A DNA stretch of 64,000 nucleotides from Cannabis sativa (lineage: Eukaryota > Streptophyta > Magnoliopsida > Rosales > Cannabaceae). Location: positions 37,629,686-37,693,685 of the forward strand of contig NC_083604.1 in assembly GCF_029168945.1 (NCBI RefSeq), read 5' to 3'. A program made the translations under genes and the position numbers. The notes under the pieces were generated by a model. That model did no database searches, had not been told where the DNA came from, and saw only the letters and a list, made by a program, of their open reading frames with translations. Within the stretch, counting starts at the first letter, position 1. Every line of letters begins with the position of its first letter. Below, in pieces: positions 32,034 to 44,918 of this stretch.

Positions 32034-34990
32034 ATGGTGGAGACTAGAAGTACTCGTCAGCCTCGCCCTCTAGAAGATGCTCAAGACCCGAATGAGGAAG
32101 ATGTAGCCTCAAGAGCAGCTGAGGGTAACGAGGAAGAAGAAGGAATTCCAGATGATGACTACGAGGGAAACCTCAATGAGTATGCCTACGACGAAGGTAG
32201 TTACTCGGAATTGGTGCTTCTCAGACAAAAAGCTATCGATCACGAAGCCGAGATCGAAGCTCAGAAACCACAAAACCAGAAAATGCAAGAAATAATGCTG
32301 GCCATGCAAAAAGCCATGGAGGCGGCTGGCATTCACGTGCACCCCAAGGCAATGACTGCTGGACTTAGCAAGGAACCAGAGACGTCCTCGCCTAGCTCCC
32401 AACAGCAGAAGTCTAGGGAGCCTAGCCCTATAAGGTACCCTGCTGAAGGGAACCAAACAAAAAACCCTACCTCTACCCCAAGGCAAAAGAAAAAGGTGCA
32501 GGATTCGCAAAAGGTCCGCTCAGATTTCCCTAAAGGGAAAGGTCCGCAGAGGGACAAGCCCCAAAAAGGGAGCTTTGGCCCTCAGGATCGAGAGGACCGA
32601 AAAAGCGTTTCCGTGCACCAAGAGCACGGGGGTAGAGGGAGAAGAGGACAGAGGTGTCCTCCCGTTGATTTGAGAAATCAAATCAATGGGAACCAAGGTG
32701 ATCTCCGAGATCACCTTGACCAAAAAAGATACGGACCCGCGGTCTCCACGGGTACGTTAAATGAAGGAATTATGGCGGAACTCGCCATACTTTGAAAAGA
32801 CATTGCCCCAGTCTCCCGGAGACAGAAAGGAGACGACTCCGACTCAGACAGCGAGGACCGGGAGCCATGTGCTAAGCACATCCTAGAGGCGGAACTCCCT
32901 AAGAACTTCAAGATGCCCGAAATGGCAGCTTACACCGGGAACTCCGATCCTAGCGACCACTTGTCACGGTTCAACCGCGTCATAACGGTCATGAGAGTCA
33001 GCAATGACGCCAAATATCTGTGCTTCCCGCTTACTCTAAGTGGGTCCGCGGAGGAATGGTTCAAAAAACTGGAACCGGGATCCGTGGGTTGTTGGAACAA
33101 GCTACAGACCAACTTCCGGGGACAGTTTGTCGCCGCAAGAAAGGTCAACCTGGAGGTCAGTGCATTGACTAATATCAAGCAACTGCCCACCGAGACCTTG
33201 AAGAATATTATAAAGAGGTTCCGAGAGGAAGCCTCGAAAACCAAGAAAGTTGACGACGGACAACAGCTTGCGCTCCTCCAAGCAGGCATCCGCACTGGGA
33301 CTCCTTTCTGGAATGAACTACAGCAAGAAGGAGCTGCTAGCCTTCAGGACTTCCAGAAGAGAGTCCAAAAATATATCAACCTCGAAGAAGCCCAAATCGT
33401 GGCTTACGGAGGATACTACCCCACCGGGATAGCAGGGTACATGCCCGGAGTATCGCCCTCGGGTACTACCCCGAGCGCAACTCCGCAAACAAGTGGCATA
33501 CAATTCTCTGCTACCCCCGGCTATAGTCAGGGCCAGGCCTTGGCACCAGCATCATCCCATTTCGGCAACCCGTCCGGAATGAATGGACAAACTCCTTTGC
33601 ACTCTGCTCCGGCTGCTAGCCTGGCAGGCCCTTCCCAGGGTTCGAGGAGTAAAAGGTCGTCCAAAGGTAGCACCCGGACGGGGGAGAAGCGCCAGAAAAG
33701 GGGGTACACCCCCCAGTACACTCAATACATGGAACTGTCGGACTCCCAAGAGTGTGTGTACTTTGCTACTAGGCAAAATACACACTACCGGAGGCCACAA
33801 CCGTTGTACAAGGATAGCTCCCGGAGAGATCCGAGCAAAAGATGCCAATACCACAACGACATCGGTCATAGCACCAATGAATGCAAGAATCTCAAGGACG
33901 AGATTAAAAACCTAATCCGGTTAGGCCACCTCTACGAGTGGATCAAAAATAGGTTGTCCCACCTTAATCCGGGCTAGGCAACTGTGGGTGTGCCTCAGGG
34001 AACACCGGGGAGTACAGCAAGAGCATTAGCTCCAGCTGCTCCCACGGGCGACGCCCAGCACATCCCCGGTCTGCCGCCCAGGCCTAATGGGAGGGTAGCC
34101 ATGATCTCCGGAGGTCCCCATATCGGAGGAACTACTCGCAAGGAGCTTAAACGATACGCAAGGGCCGTGAAACACAATGAGGTTTGGGAGGTTACTCAAC
34201 TCCCAGCTCAAAGGCCCCGGCTGATGGACCAACCCATCACGTTCACGGAAGAAGACGCCAAGACAGTGCGCTTCCCTCATCATGACCCATTGGTCATAGA
34301 GACCCCCATCGCGAATAAAGTGGTGGACAGAGTCTTAATTGACAATGGAAGTTTCGTGAACCTACTCTTCAAGGAAGCCTTCACCGCAATAGGCTTGACG
34401 GACCGAGACCTCTCGCCCAGTGGGTCCCAACTCACAGGGTTTAATGGGACGACACTTATCCCAATGGGAAAAGTAAGGCTCCCAGTCACCTTGTGCCCGG
34501 ACACCCCCCAAAGCACATTTAAATACTGCACTTTCGTGGTGGTGGACTGTCCGACCGCTTACAACGCGATCCTAGGCCGACCGGCCTTGGTAGATTTTGG
34601 CGCAGTCACATCGATTCGGCACCTGTGCCTAAAGTTCCCCACCCAGGAATCCAGGATCGGGACGGTGAGGGGAAACCAGGGGGAAGCAAGACAATGTTAT
34701 AATGTCGCAACCCACCTGCCCGTACTAATGGTCCGGGAACCAGTTGAGCCAGAAGTGGCTGAAGAAGATGAATTAGACCCCCGTGTGGGGTCCAAAAAAA
34801 TTGTGGAACCGATGGAGGATGTTGAGGAATTATCAGTGTGCGACCTCGACTCCACTAAAATACTCCAGCTGGGGCAGAATCTAGATCCGGAGGAAAAAGA
34901 GAAAATAATAAAGACACTGAAGGGCGCCATCGACATCTTTGCATGGCGCCAAGAAGACATGACTCGCATAAGCCCTCATGTCATCACCCA
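32034..34990 (+). pseudogene. Element B gag, zinc knuckle and protease, two nonsense codons
   Basis: One frame from the ATG at 32034 (63 bp past the LTR, as in A) to the solo LTR insertion at 34991. The gag capsid domain lies about 33030-33390, the zinc-knuckle-like CQYHNDIGHSTNEC about 33845, and the protease LIDNGSFVNLLF about 34338 (Ser to Phe after DNG, unlike A). TGA at 32793-32795 replaces a CGA found in A, and TAG at 33975-33977 replaces a CAG. There is no stop where A has its TGA (GGA here). Both nonsense changes are C-to-T transitions. Gag and pol are a single frame in the ancestor. Confidence 0.88.
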
Positions 34991-37331
34991 TGTAAAGCCC
35001 GCTTAGTTAATTTGGAAATTAGCAGTTAATTATGATTAATTATGAAATTATTTATAGCCATTTAAATAATTTATTATACTGTTATTTATGGAATTCAGAA
35101 ATGCATGGTTATGTCATTCAGTAGTTTTCATATTTGCATTTTCGGTGCCCGGTATTTTGGAACTCGGCGTTTGGCTCAGTAGAAATCACAACTTAGTATG
35201 TTAGTTGTTTGGGGTGGTTTATTAGACATTGGGAATGTCGGGAATGGTCGGGAATTTAGAATTTCCCAAAAATACCCCTTTAGTATGATTTATGTGGTTT
35301 TAGTGTGGAGGGGCAAAATGGTCTTTTTGCCCCATTAGTATTTTGTCTTCTAGTGAATTTATTATTGAAAAATAAATGTTTATTTGACTAATTGTTGGCT
35401 GAAATAAAATGATAAGTGGCTTTTATTTCATTTCTTCATTTTACAAAAAATCACAAAATTAGAGAAAAGCTTTCAAAATTGCAAAACTCTCTCTTCCATT
35501 CCTCTCATTTTCGGCCAAGCCTTTGAGCAGCAAGGAGCTGGTCTTCTCCCTTGATGTTTGCTTGTTAATTCATCTCCTTTTAAGGTCCATTGCAAGCTAG
35601 GTTAGCTCTTGTTCTTCCTCTATTAATTTCTTGAAAAAAGAATGATGAAAATGGTGATGCATGCATGAATTTGTAATATTGTTGCTGCTGTGTTTTGTTG
35701 TTGATTTCTGAGGTTTAAAGCATGTTTAATTGAAGTTAAATGAGCTGTTTATAAAGCATGATTATTAGGTTGAGAAAAAAATAGTTTTTATATGCAAAAA
35801 TGTAATTTTTGAAAGAAATTGTTTAATCTGTTGCTGGGTTGTTGCTGGATGTTCTTAATTGTTTTCAGAGGCTTAGATATGCTTGTTTAAGTAGATTCAA
35901 GCTAGTTTGATTGCATGTTAGGTGGTTTTGCTCAAGTTTGAGTTTAGAACTCAAAGCTTGAGCTCCAATGGCATTTTTTGTATCTATGGTTTCTGGGTTG
36001 TTTTAATGCCTTGGAATTGTTATTTGGGATGTATGGAGTAGGTCTGGAAGGTTTGAATCAATTTGGGGTTGAATTGGTTGAGATATGAATTTTTGAAATT
36101 CTGTCTGCGAGGAACCGGAATTCCGGATGGGCTTCGAAAATTCCCAGAACCGGAATTCCGGTTGGGCAACCGGTCTGCCGGTTGGGGAAATTTCAGAAAC
36201 CCTAGATTTTCTCGATTTTATGTTTTAAGGGGTATTGCCATGTTTTATATCGATAGGGAAACTTTTAGTTCCTAGTTTAAGTCCCTGGGAAGTGATTTAG
36301 CGTGTCACTTATAGTGTTGTGATTTTTATGGTTTAGGAGCCTGTAATCCGCCGCTCAGCTAAAGTTCCAGTCAGGTTGACCGGCACACCTGAATTCGGAA
36401 TCCAGGTAAGATTAGTATAACAGTATGCATATGTAGATTACATGTTTAGCGTGCATGTAGGAAGCCTGTTAGATTACATTAGACATGTATGTTGGCTTCG
36501 AACCATCCAACCCTGTCACGTCGGTACAGGCTGGAGTATGACCAGCAGCCGGAGTATGACCGGTTTGACTGATCAGGCTGACACTTGGTTGGTGGTTCCG
36601 TACTATTGACGTATCCTGTCGGTACAGGCTGGAGTATGACCAGCAGCCGGAGTATGACCGGTTCGACCGATCAGGTGGATATAGTAACACGTCGGTACAG
36701 GCTGGAGTATGACCGATGGCCGGAGTATGACCGGTTCGACCGATCAGGCTGTTACGTGTCAATAGTACCGTCCCTATGAACGTTCAGAACTCAGTACCAT
36801 GTTGGACATGGCAGTAGTGGCTCAGTACCGTGTTGGACACGGCAGTAGCGGGACTCAGTATCGTGTTGGACACGGCAGTTAGGGTTATGATCAGGGGTAT
36901 GGGCGTCTGATCATAATCGGAATTCTGGGTGAGTATTATTATGCTTTTCTTACTGAGTCTGTCGACTCACAGTTCTACATTTATGTGTAGGTAAAGGCAA
37001 GGGTAAAGCTGATGGACCGTGAGCGAGCTTGTGAAGATTGTACATGTCGGGGCGGTTAGGCCTGGAGCGTACGATCATCGGGACAGCGAGGCTGATTTTA
37101 GTAACTGGTCGTTAGACGACATTTATTTTGTGTATCAGTTAAACAGTTAAATCTTTTTGTAAATGATTTTATAATCGGGATCTCGAGTCTTTTGTAATAT
37201 TGTTTTATAAGTTTAATTAAAAAGAAAAATTTTAATTAATCACGTTTTTCCATAAACCTCGTTGATTAGCAACGAGCTGCACAACATGTTTAAAAATCAC
37301 GTAATACGCCTATGGTAGTTAGGGTGTTACA
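34991..37331 (+). mobile_element. Chromovirus-type solo LTR inside element B pol, TSD accca
   Basis: 2341 bp from TGTAAAGCCCGC to ...AGGGTGTTACA, flanked by accca at 34986-34990 and 37332-37336. It interrupts the pol frame in the segment ITHVLNVNPDMPP just before RT. It is the same family as the reverse-oriented copy at 17897-20210. It carries three copies of a 60-115 bp unit with ggagtatgaccggttcgacc (about 36530-36750) and three covarying hairpins (36797-36875). Confidence 0.92.
36797..36875 (+). repeat. Covarying hairpin repeats in the solo LTR
   Basis: 36797-36811 CCATGT-TGG-ACATGG, 36828-36842 CCGTGT-TGG-ACACGG, 36861-36875 CGTGT-TGG-ACACG core. Copies are spaced 31 and 33 bp apart within a tandem repeat (ctcagta...ggcagta). 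The paired bases change together between copies. Confidence 0.7.
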
Positions 37332-37336
37332 ACCCA

Positions 37337-40300
37337 CGTACTCAACGTCAATCCGGACATGCCCCCCGTCCAGCAAAAGCGACGCCCGCTCGACTCGGTG
37401 AAAGCCGAGGCTCTGGAGAAAGAGGTGGACAAACTTTTGACTAACGGCATGATCCGCGACGTATACTATCCGGAGTGGCTAGCCAATCCGGTCCTGGTGC
37501 CCAAGCCGAACGGAACTTGGCGAGTTTGTATAGATTTCACTGATCTAAACAAAGCTTGTCCAAAGGACTGCTTCCCGCTGCCCAGGATCGACCAGATGGT
37601 AGACGCCACTTCTGATTCAAACTACTATCCTTCATGGACGCCTATGCTGGGTACAATCAAATAAAGATGCATACGGCAGACCAGGAGTGCACTAGCTTCA
37701 GGACCGATAAGGGGGTATACTGTTACCTAGTCATGCCCTCCGGACTAAAAAACGCCGGAGCAACCTACCAGAGAATGGTCAACCGGATGTTCAAAGGCCT
37801 CCTGGGACGAAATATGGAGGTTTATGTAGATGACATGCTCGTCAAGTCCAAAGCATGCAACAGCCATGCAAGCGACTTAGAGGAATGCTTCGAAGTGGTC
37901 CGGAGATACGGCATGAAGCTCAACCCAAAGAAATGCACCTTTGGGGTCAAGTCAGGAAAGTTTCTGGGCTTCATCGTCAGTCAAAGGGGGATTGAGGCAA
38001 ATCCGGAAAAAATCCAGGCTCTCCTGAGCATGCCATCCCCCAAAAAGCATAAAGATGTGCAGAGCCTGACCGGAAAGGTAGCTGCCCTAAGCCGCTTCAT
38101 CTCACGGTCCACGGACAAGTGCATACCCTTCTTCAACATATTGAAGAAGTGCCAAAAGTTTGAATGGTCGGACGAGTGCGAGGAGGCATTCAAAAAACTA
38201 AAAGAGCACATGGCCAAGCCTCCTAACCTATCAAAACCCGTTCTCGGAGAAGACCTATTTCTTTATTTGGGTGTCTCCGAACACGCGGTCAGTGCTGCCC
38301 TAGTCCGGGAAGAAGAGAAAACTCAACATCCTGTGTACTATGTCAGTAAGCGCATGATAGGAGCCGAAGCAAGGTACCCCATCATTGAAAAACTGGTTTT
38401 TTGCCTCCTGATGGCATCAAGGAAATTGAGGCCATACTTCCAAGCACATCCGATCAAGATACTGACCAACCACCCGCTCCGGCAAGTCCTCCAAAAACCT
38501 GAAGCATCCGGAAGGCTCCTCAAGTGGGCAATGGAGCTAAGTCAATTTGACTTGCACTACATACCCCGAATTTCTATAAAAGGCCAAGCCTTGGCGGACT
38601 TCATTACTGAATGCAACGAAGCCGAGGCTACCGCGAATATGCCGGTACCGCCAATCCCCACATGGAGAGTATTGTAGACGGAGTCTCCAATGAAAATGGT
38701 TCCAGAGCCGGAGTGGCGATGATATCACCAACCGGACTGCGACTCCAGGCGGCCCCACGGTTCGACTTCGTGGCTTCAAACAATGAGGCCGAATATGAAG
38801 CCCTAATAGCAGGACTGAAATTAGCAAAAGCCGTAGGAGCCAAAAGAGTGGAAGTCTATAGTGATTCCCAACTGGTCGTAAACCAGATATCAGGAGAATA
38901 CAAAACACGCGGCGAGCGAATGGCCGCGTACGTAACAATAGTCCGGGAGCTACTCCACGAGTTCACGGACTACAAAATAGAAAGAATCCCCCGGGAAATG
39001 AACGCTCACGCGGACTGTCTGGCTAAGTTAGCCTCAGATAGCGAAATCGAAGAGTTGGGGGTAGTACCAGTGGAACGCTTGGCAGAGCCAAGCATCAAAA
39101 TAAAAGAGACCACAATAACGGTTGGGCAAGAACCCAGCTGGATGGTCCCCATCATAAAATACATAACAAAAGGTGAGTTGCCCCAAGAAAGGGCACTGTC
39201 TCGGAAGATTCAGTATCAGGCTCATCGTTATGTGATGATGGATCAAATTCTCTACCGAAGAGGACTCAGCATGCCTTATTTAAGGTGTGTATCGGACCCT
39301 GAAGCTAGACAAATCATGCTAGAGGTCCACGAAGGGTTCTGTGGAGATCATACGGGAGGACCCAGTCTCTCAAAGAAAATATTGAGACAGGGGTACTTCT
39401 GGCCAACAATGAAAAAAGATTGCATAGACTACGTCCAAAAGTGTGATTCGTGTCAAAGGTTCGCGAACATACCGAGAGTTCCTCCAAATGAAATTACCCT
39501 GATGACTAGTCCCTGGCCCTTCGCGGTATGGGGAATAGATCTTATTGGGTCCCTGCCAACAGGAAAAGGAGGAGTAAAGTATGCAATAGTAGCAGTAGAC
39601 TACTTTACCAAATGGACGGAGGCTGAGCCCATGAAGACCATAACTGCTAAAAAAGCACTAGACTTTGTTAACAAAAACATAGTGTGTCGATATGGCTTGC
39701 CTCACAAAATAGTCTCTGACAATGGAAAGCAATTCGATTGCGAGGAATTTACAAACTTCTGCAACCAACACGGAGTAGTGAAAAGCTTCTCCGCGGTGGC
39801 CAGACCCCAAACAAACGGTCAAGCAAAAGCAGTCAACAAAATCCTAAAGGTCACCTTGAAGAAAAAGCTGTTGGCCTACAAAAACAATTGGCCTCAAGAG
39901 TGGCCAAGAGTGTTATGGGCCTACCGGACGACCCCCAAGACCACGATCGGTCACTCGCCTTTTTCAATGGCGTACAGTTGTGAAGCGATGGTCCCGGTAG
40001 AAACGTTATTCCCATCCCACAGGAGAACGACTTACGATCCAGCCACGAATCAGGCTTTGCTTCAAGAAGCCTTGGATCAAGTTGAAGAACTCCGGGACGA
40101 GTCTCAAATACGGATGGCAGCTTATCAAAAGAAGGTGACCAAGTATTTTAACTCTAAAGTTAAAAACATAAAATTTGCTATTGGGGATATGGTCCTAAGA
40201 AGAGTCTTCCCAGCCACCCAAGAACCCGGAGTGGGGGTACTTGGGCCAAATTTGGAAGGACCATATGAAATCGAGGACGAAATCGCGTCAGGCACTTACA

Positions 40301-40374
40301 AGCTAAAAAGAATGGATGGAACCATTGTGCCAAGGGCCTGGAATGCCGATCACCTCAGAAAATATTACCAATAG
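37337..40374 (+). pseudogene. Element B RT, dual RNase H and integrase, with two frameshifts and E-to-K
   Basis: Pol resumes after the solo LTR. RT has YVDD at 37823-37834, with MPSGLKNAG where A has MPFGLKNAG. A 1-bp deletion at about 37615 and another at about 38673 (inside the second RNase H start, VDG) split the frame in three. From 38674 the second RNase H and the whole integrase are open to the TAG at 40372-40374. The HHCC region (HEGFCGDHTGGPSLSKK, CDSCQRF) and the two catalytic Asp motifs (GIDLIG, SDNGKQF) are intact. The third catalytic residue is lost: QTNGQAKAVNK has Lys (codon 39826-39828) where A keeps Glu. B's integrase would be catalytically dead. Confidence 0.9.
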
Positions 40375-40541
40375 CCAAGAAAGTAACTTAGACTTTGTTT
40401 AAAGAGTTTGTACCGTCTAAATGTATACATCCTCCACATGTTGAATAAAACTGAGTGCCTTAAAAACAAAGTTTCTATGCCACTCAGGGGGGTACTAGGG
40501 TATACTGCACGGACAGACAGAAAACAAACTAAGTAAAATAT

Positions 40542-40687
40542 CCTGACCCAAAGGGCAGGTCAAAAAGAGTATGCACAAAAATAAAAAAAGCATAAGTATA
40601 AAAATCCTGATCCAAAGGACAGGTCAAAAAGAGAAATATGTGCATAAAAAAAGATCACGTATAAATATCCTAGCCCTAAAGGGCAGG
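40542..40687. repeat. Three-copy hairpin array between convergent genes (B)
   Basis: Copies at 40542-40559, 40606-40623 and 40669-40687, matching the A array in number, order and spacing (64 and 63 bp here; 60 and 67 bp in A). The inverted repeat ctgagtg...cactcag and the G6 tract (about 40450-40495) precede it as in A. Confidence 0.65.
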
Positions 40688-40860
40688 TCAAAATATATAC
40701 AAATGGCCCGGGGACAGGCCTTAGAAATTGTCTCCCCTTTAAATAAAAACAGCTATATAAATATTGTCTCAAAATAGCTGTATATAAACAAATATATATA
40801 TATATAAAAGAAAGAGAAGTGGGTGAAATCCTGGTTGTACTGGGTTAATCTCGGAGTGGC

Positions 40861-43800
40861 CTAATCGATGCGCGGAGGGAGACGAGGTCCGATGCGTGCC
40901 TCCACCATGGCATCAAGCTTTTTCTTCTTCTCCCGGAATTTGGCGATCATCTCCTCAGGTTTGGGGTAGAAGGTAAGCTTGATATTCTAGTCATTGGTAG
41001 ACCAAGCCATGAAGACGCCATCATCAAAACGCTTGGTGCACCGGCTACAGGAAACGGGAGAAAGAAGCTCAGCCGTTTTTGCCTTCTTTGAGGCTTGTTC
41101 GTTGAAGTCCCTGAGCTCCTTCAGCTCCGCGGCCAGAGTGGCCCTGGATTCTAAGTTTGCCTGGTGAGTTTCCTCTAAGGATCTCACCTTGGCAGCCATC
41201 TCATCCAAGGCATCCCTGGCCTCCCAAAGCTCCCGCCTGGCCTTTGCAGTGGCCTCACCTTCCGCCCTCAGCTCCTCCTGGTGCCTGGCCTCCAGCCTGT
41301 CTCTCCGCAGGGTCTCATCCCGAATCATCGCCTCCGCCTGGGCTTCCCTCCGCTTAGCCTCTTCCTCATTAGCTTTGGCAGCGGCCTCCCAGCGCTCAGC
41401 AGCCTCTTGATAAAGCTCCCTCTCAGCAGTAAGATCCCTAAGAATCTTCCTGACTTCGTCCATGTCCCCAAAATCAGACAGGACGAAGCCATGGTTGATT
41501 ATGTTCTTGGAGAGACGGCCGACCTCAGCAGCAAGCTAAAAAAAAAACAAAACAAAAAACAATGCAAGTATAAGAAAGAATCTCCAAAAAAGAAAACAAT
41601 AAGGGGAAAAGCAAACTACAAAATACTTACCACAGTGAGGGAGTGACTGAGATCTTGGACTTGGTAGATGGAGTTCAAGGATGCACAAGTAGCGAACCGC
41701 TTAGGTGCACACCGGGTAAGCTGAGACGCAAACTCTCCAGTCATCTCCGCAGCAAAGGGAGCTAAGGTGGGCCCAAGGAAGCGACGGAACCAGTCCGACA
41801 TGGGGTCCAAATTTAGGTCCCACGGATTCTGGTATTCCGGGTTGTTGATGGTGTCTTGCATCTCAACCCGCAAGACCCTCCTAAGGGCTTCCACCTCAGC
41901 ATACCCCCGGGAGTATTCGTCCATAGCGTAGTTGTGTTTAGCTATCCGGAGCTCCTGTCTCGCCTCATCTCCAGGAACCGGAGTCAGCACAATATTGGGA
42001 GGGGCAGTATGTTCTTCCATAGGAGAGACCCCACCATCGAGACCGTGGGCCGGAGTATCAGCTCTCCGAGGCCGCTTGGGCTCCTCCTGGGCAATCATTT
42101 TGCCTTTACGTTTGCGAATCAGAGCAATTTCTTGCTCTTCTTCACTTTTTTCAGCTTCCTCAGGAAGAGCCCGGAGCCCTCCTGCACCTTCTTCAACTTC
42201 CTCAAAAAAGCCCCATTGCTTTTCTTGACCTTCTCCCGGCAGCACCTCCTCGTCATCCACTAAATCAATAGTGTCTGGAGGAGCACTGGAAGAAATCTTT
42301 AAAGCGGGGGCCATCGGGGAAGAAGTAAAGGGAGGAGCAGCCTCAGGAGTGTGAACCCCGGCAAGTTCGGCCAAAATGGCATCCATAGAAGCACCTGCTA
42401 CGACAAAAGAAAGCAAGTGTTAGAACACCCGTGGGAAACCACCAACACAAGATATGACAAGCAAGCTAGTCCTACCCTGACTCTCTAATTCGGCCCTAGC
42501 AAAGTTCCGAATTTTGATGCTGGCAGTATCATCTCCGAGATAGCTGTCCGAAGGCCGGAACCAGCTGGATGTAATATAAGCTGAAGGGCCTAAAGGAACG
42601 GGCTCCGGAGGATCAGGACCCATACGGGACCGACCTAGGAAATCTCCTAAGTTGGAAAAATAAAACTCCTTCAAATGATCTCCCCACCGGGTTGAGGGCA
42701 TCCTAAACCTATATAAACGCTCGTCGAACCTTATGGGCCTAAGACTGGCATACTCGCCAACAGAAGGGACATAATGAACTACTAAAGGAGACTTACCGCC
42801 GGCGCCGGAAGTGCTGGCACCAGGAGCCCCAGTGTTCGGCTCCTGAGCCGAAGGCTGTGGCCTGGGAGCCCTTTTCTCCGCCGAGTCCCCAATATGAAGC
42901 GGCTTCCCGGCGATCGCCTGGCTCCTTCTCTCAACCGGGCTCCCCACGCGAAGTGACCTCCCGGAAGCCGCCAGGGCCTTAGAGTATGCCTTCTCCTGAG
43001 CCTTCCGGTAGAGATACTCCTGGTACTTCTTCTCTGCAGTGGCAATGATCTCATCCCGGAAGGTTTTCTCCGCGACCGGTGCCCTCACGTTGGGACAGAT
43101 AACCCGGGAAAGGTTAGAGTCCTCCACGGATTAGTGCGGAAGGATGAGTTTTGCCTTCCTGCAGTTCTCCGTAGTGACCAGGCCCCCGACGTCAAGATCA
43201 GCCCGGTCGTAAGAGGCAAAGGCCTGGGCTCTCCGAAGAAAGACCTGAGTAGGTGCAGTCCGTTCGTAAGGAGGAATCCTAACCCACTCAGTGAGGAGCT
43301 CCGGATGGTCCACCGCCCGGAACCCGGAGGAGAAGAAAAAACGATGGCGATACTCCTTAACATGAGTCTGCCTATTATACGGGACCACCCCCTCATTAGC
43401 AGGGTGGGCCCGGAACCCGTAAAAACCGTCCTTAAGTTTGTCCCCCTTCTTGGGGACGGAAACAAGTTCATAAAAATACAATATTTCCGCCGAGCGGGGA
43501 GATCCCCATCCCCGGGCGGAATAAAAAATAAATAAGCCTGAAAGCAGGCGGTATGCTTGGGGAATGAGTTGGTATGGCACAAGGCCGACAAAAACTAAGA
43601 AATTAACAATGTAATCTTGAAGAGGAAGCATGGCCCCAGCCATCAGATGCGTCTGGCTCCAGGCCCCGAAGCTGCCGTAATTGTGATTGGGCGTCTCCGC
43701 GTCGCGAGGTGGCCGATGGTAGGTCCCTGATGTGGAAGGCTTGATTCCAGCTACCTCCACGATGTTCTCCAACTGATGGGGACAGGTTAGAGTGGAGTGA

Positions 43801-44565
43801 AGCTCGGCCGCCTCCCATCCGGTCGCCCGAGACTTGTACCCCTCCTGGGCAACAGGACCCAGGGAGACCTCCTCGAGGGTAGCCAGGCGCTTACCGCTCT
43901 TCTTCGATGATTTTGAGCCAGAAGCAGACATTTTTTGATTCTGTAAAAAGAGTAAGATTCCAGCAGTTAGGCCCATACCAAACCCTAAACCAAGAAAAAG
44001 GGAATGGGGGTCCCCTAACCGCTGGAAAGAGGCCCCCTCCGGACACCTGTCGTACAGGAAACCCTAGGAGGATTCCCTGGACAAGAGTCGGGTGCAATAA
44101 ATTCACAGAAGATGGCCTTGCACACTAAAGAAAAAGAAAAGGTAGAAGATAGAAAGAAAACAGTCTGTCCTATGCCCTAAGCAACCATTATACGAAGAAC
44201 GTATGGTCTTCTACAAAAAATAACAACAAACGCGTAACAACAGTAATCCTATCACTAGAGCAGTAAACTCAAACTGATTATATGAAGGATTTAAACACTT
44301 GCATGCCCAGAAACTTCGAATGCAAACCCAGAAAAGAACAAACAGATAAGTAACAGCATGTCATTTAATAATAAAGCAAAGGGTGCAAAGAACTTACGAT
44401 GAAGTGTTGAAACTGGGGGTCCTGCTGTGAATCGAATAAAGACAAGAAGGACTGATAGTAACAAACGAAGAAGAACTGGAGAAAATTGCAAAGTGTTTAA
44501 AGGCGTTGTTTCGGGTCTGAGAATTTTCTCTCTGGGAAATTTGAGCAAAGTTGGCAAGAAATGGG
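40861..44565 (-). pseudogene. Element B antisense gene, complete exon set, two nonsense codons
   Basis: Best template for the gene model. TATA 44602-44595; non-coding exon 1 about 44565-44398; 5'-UTR intron 44397-43941 (GTAAGTTC...TTTTTACAG), 10 nt before the ATG at 43931; exon 2 to 42476; intron 42475-42395 (81 nt, contains an in-frame stop); exon 3 42394-41631; intron 41630-41536 (95 nt, GTAAGT...T10-AG); exon 4 41535-40861. Spliced coding length about 964 codons. Exon 3 is exactly 764 nt in both A and B. Domains: Transposase_28-like about residues 20-240; proline-rich linker; acidic/basic middle (DLVDDEEV, RKRKGKM); coiled coil in exon 4 (AAKANEEEAKRREAQAEAM). TAA at 43130-43128 (CAA in A) and TAG at 40989-40987 (CAG in A) inactivate it. 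Function unknown. Confidence 0.82.
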
Positions 44566-44594
44566 AAGTAACCAAAATGAAGAAAAGGTGGTGG

Positions 44595-44602
44595 CTTTTA
44601 TA
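44595..44602 (-). promoter_or_regulatory. Antisense-gene TATA box (B)
   Basis: The minus strand reads CCTATAAAAGCC, identical in sequence and placement to A (16591-16598). Confidence 0.6.
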
Positions 44603-44918
44603 GGCAAAGCTGCATGAGGAACAGGCGTCATCACCTACCAATCAAACGGTGGGGGAAGCGCACGATTCGAATTCTCAAAGATCAACGGACCAGATTGATT
44701 TGCAATTAAGGCGGTGGAAACGTTTGAGTATCCGTCTGACACCATTAATGCGCCGTATCAATCAATGGGCGTGAAATGAATCGACCTTTGCAAAAAGTGA
44801 ATCGCTGCATTAAAAGCCATCATTAAATGCACCCTCACGCGCTCAAAGCTCGTGCCAGGAAACCGAGGAGTCAAGCGGAAGCACCTGAACAAGCCTTGTT
44901 TTATTTGTCAAACAAACA

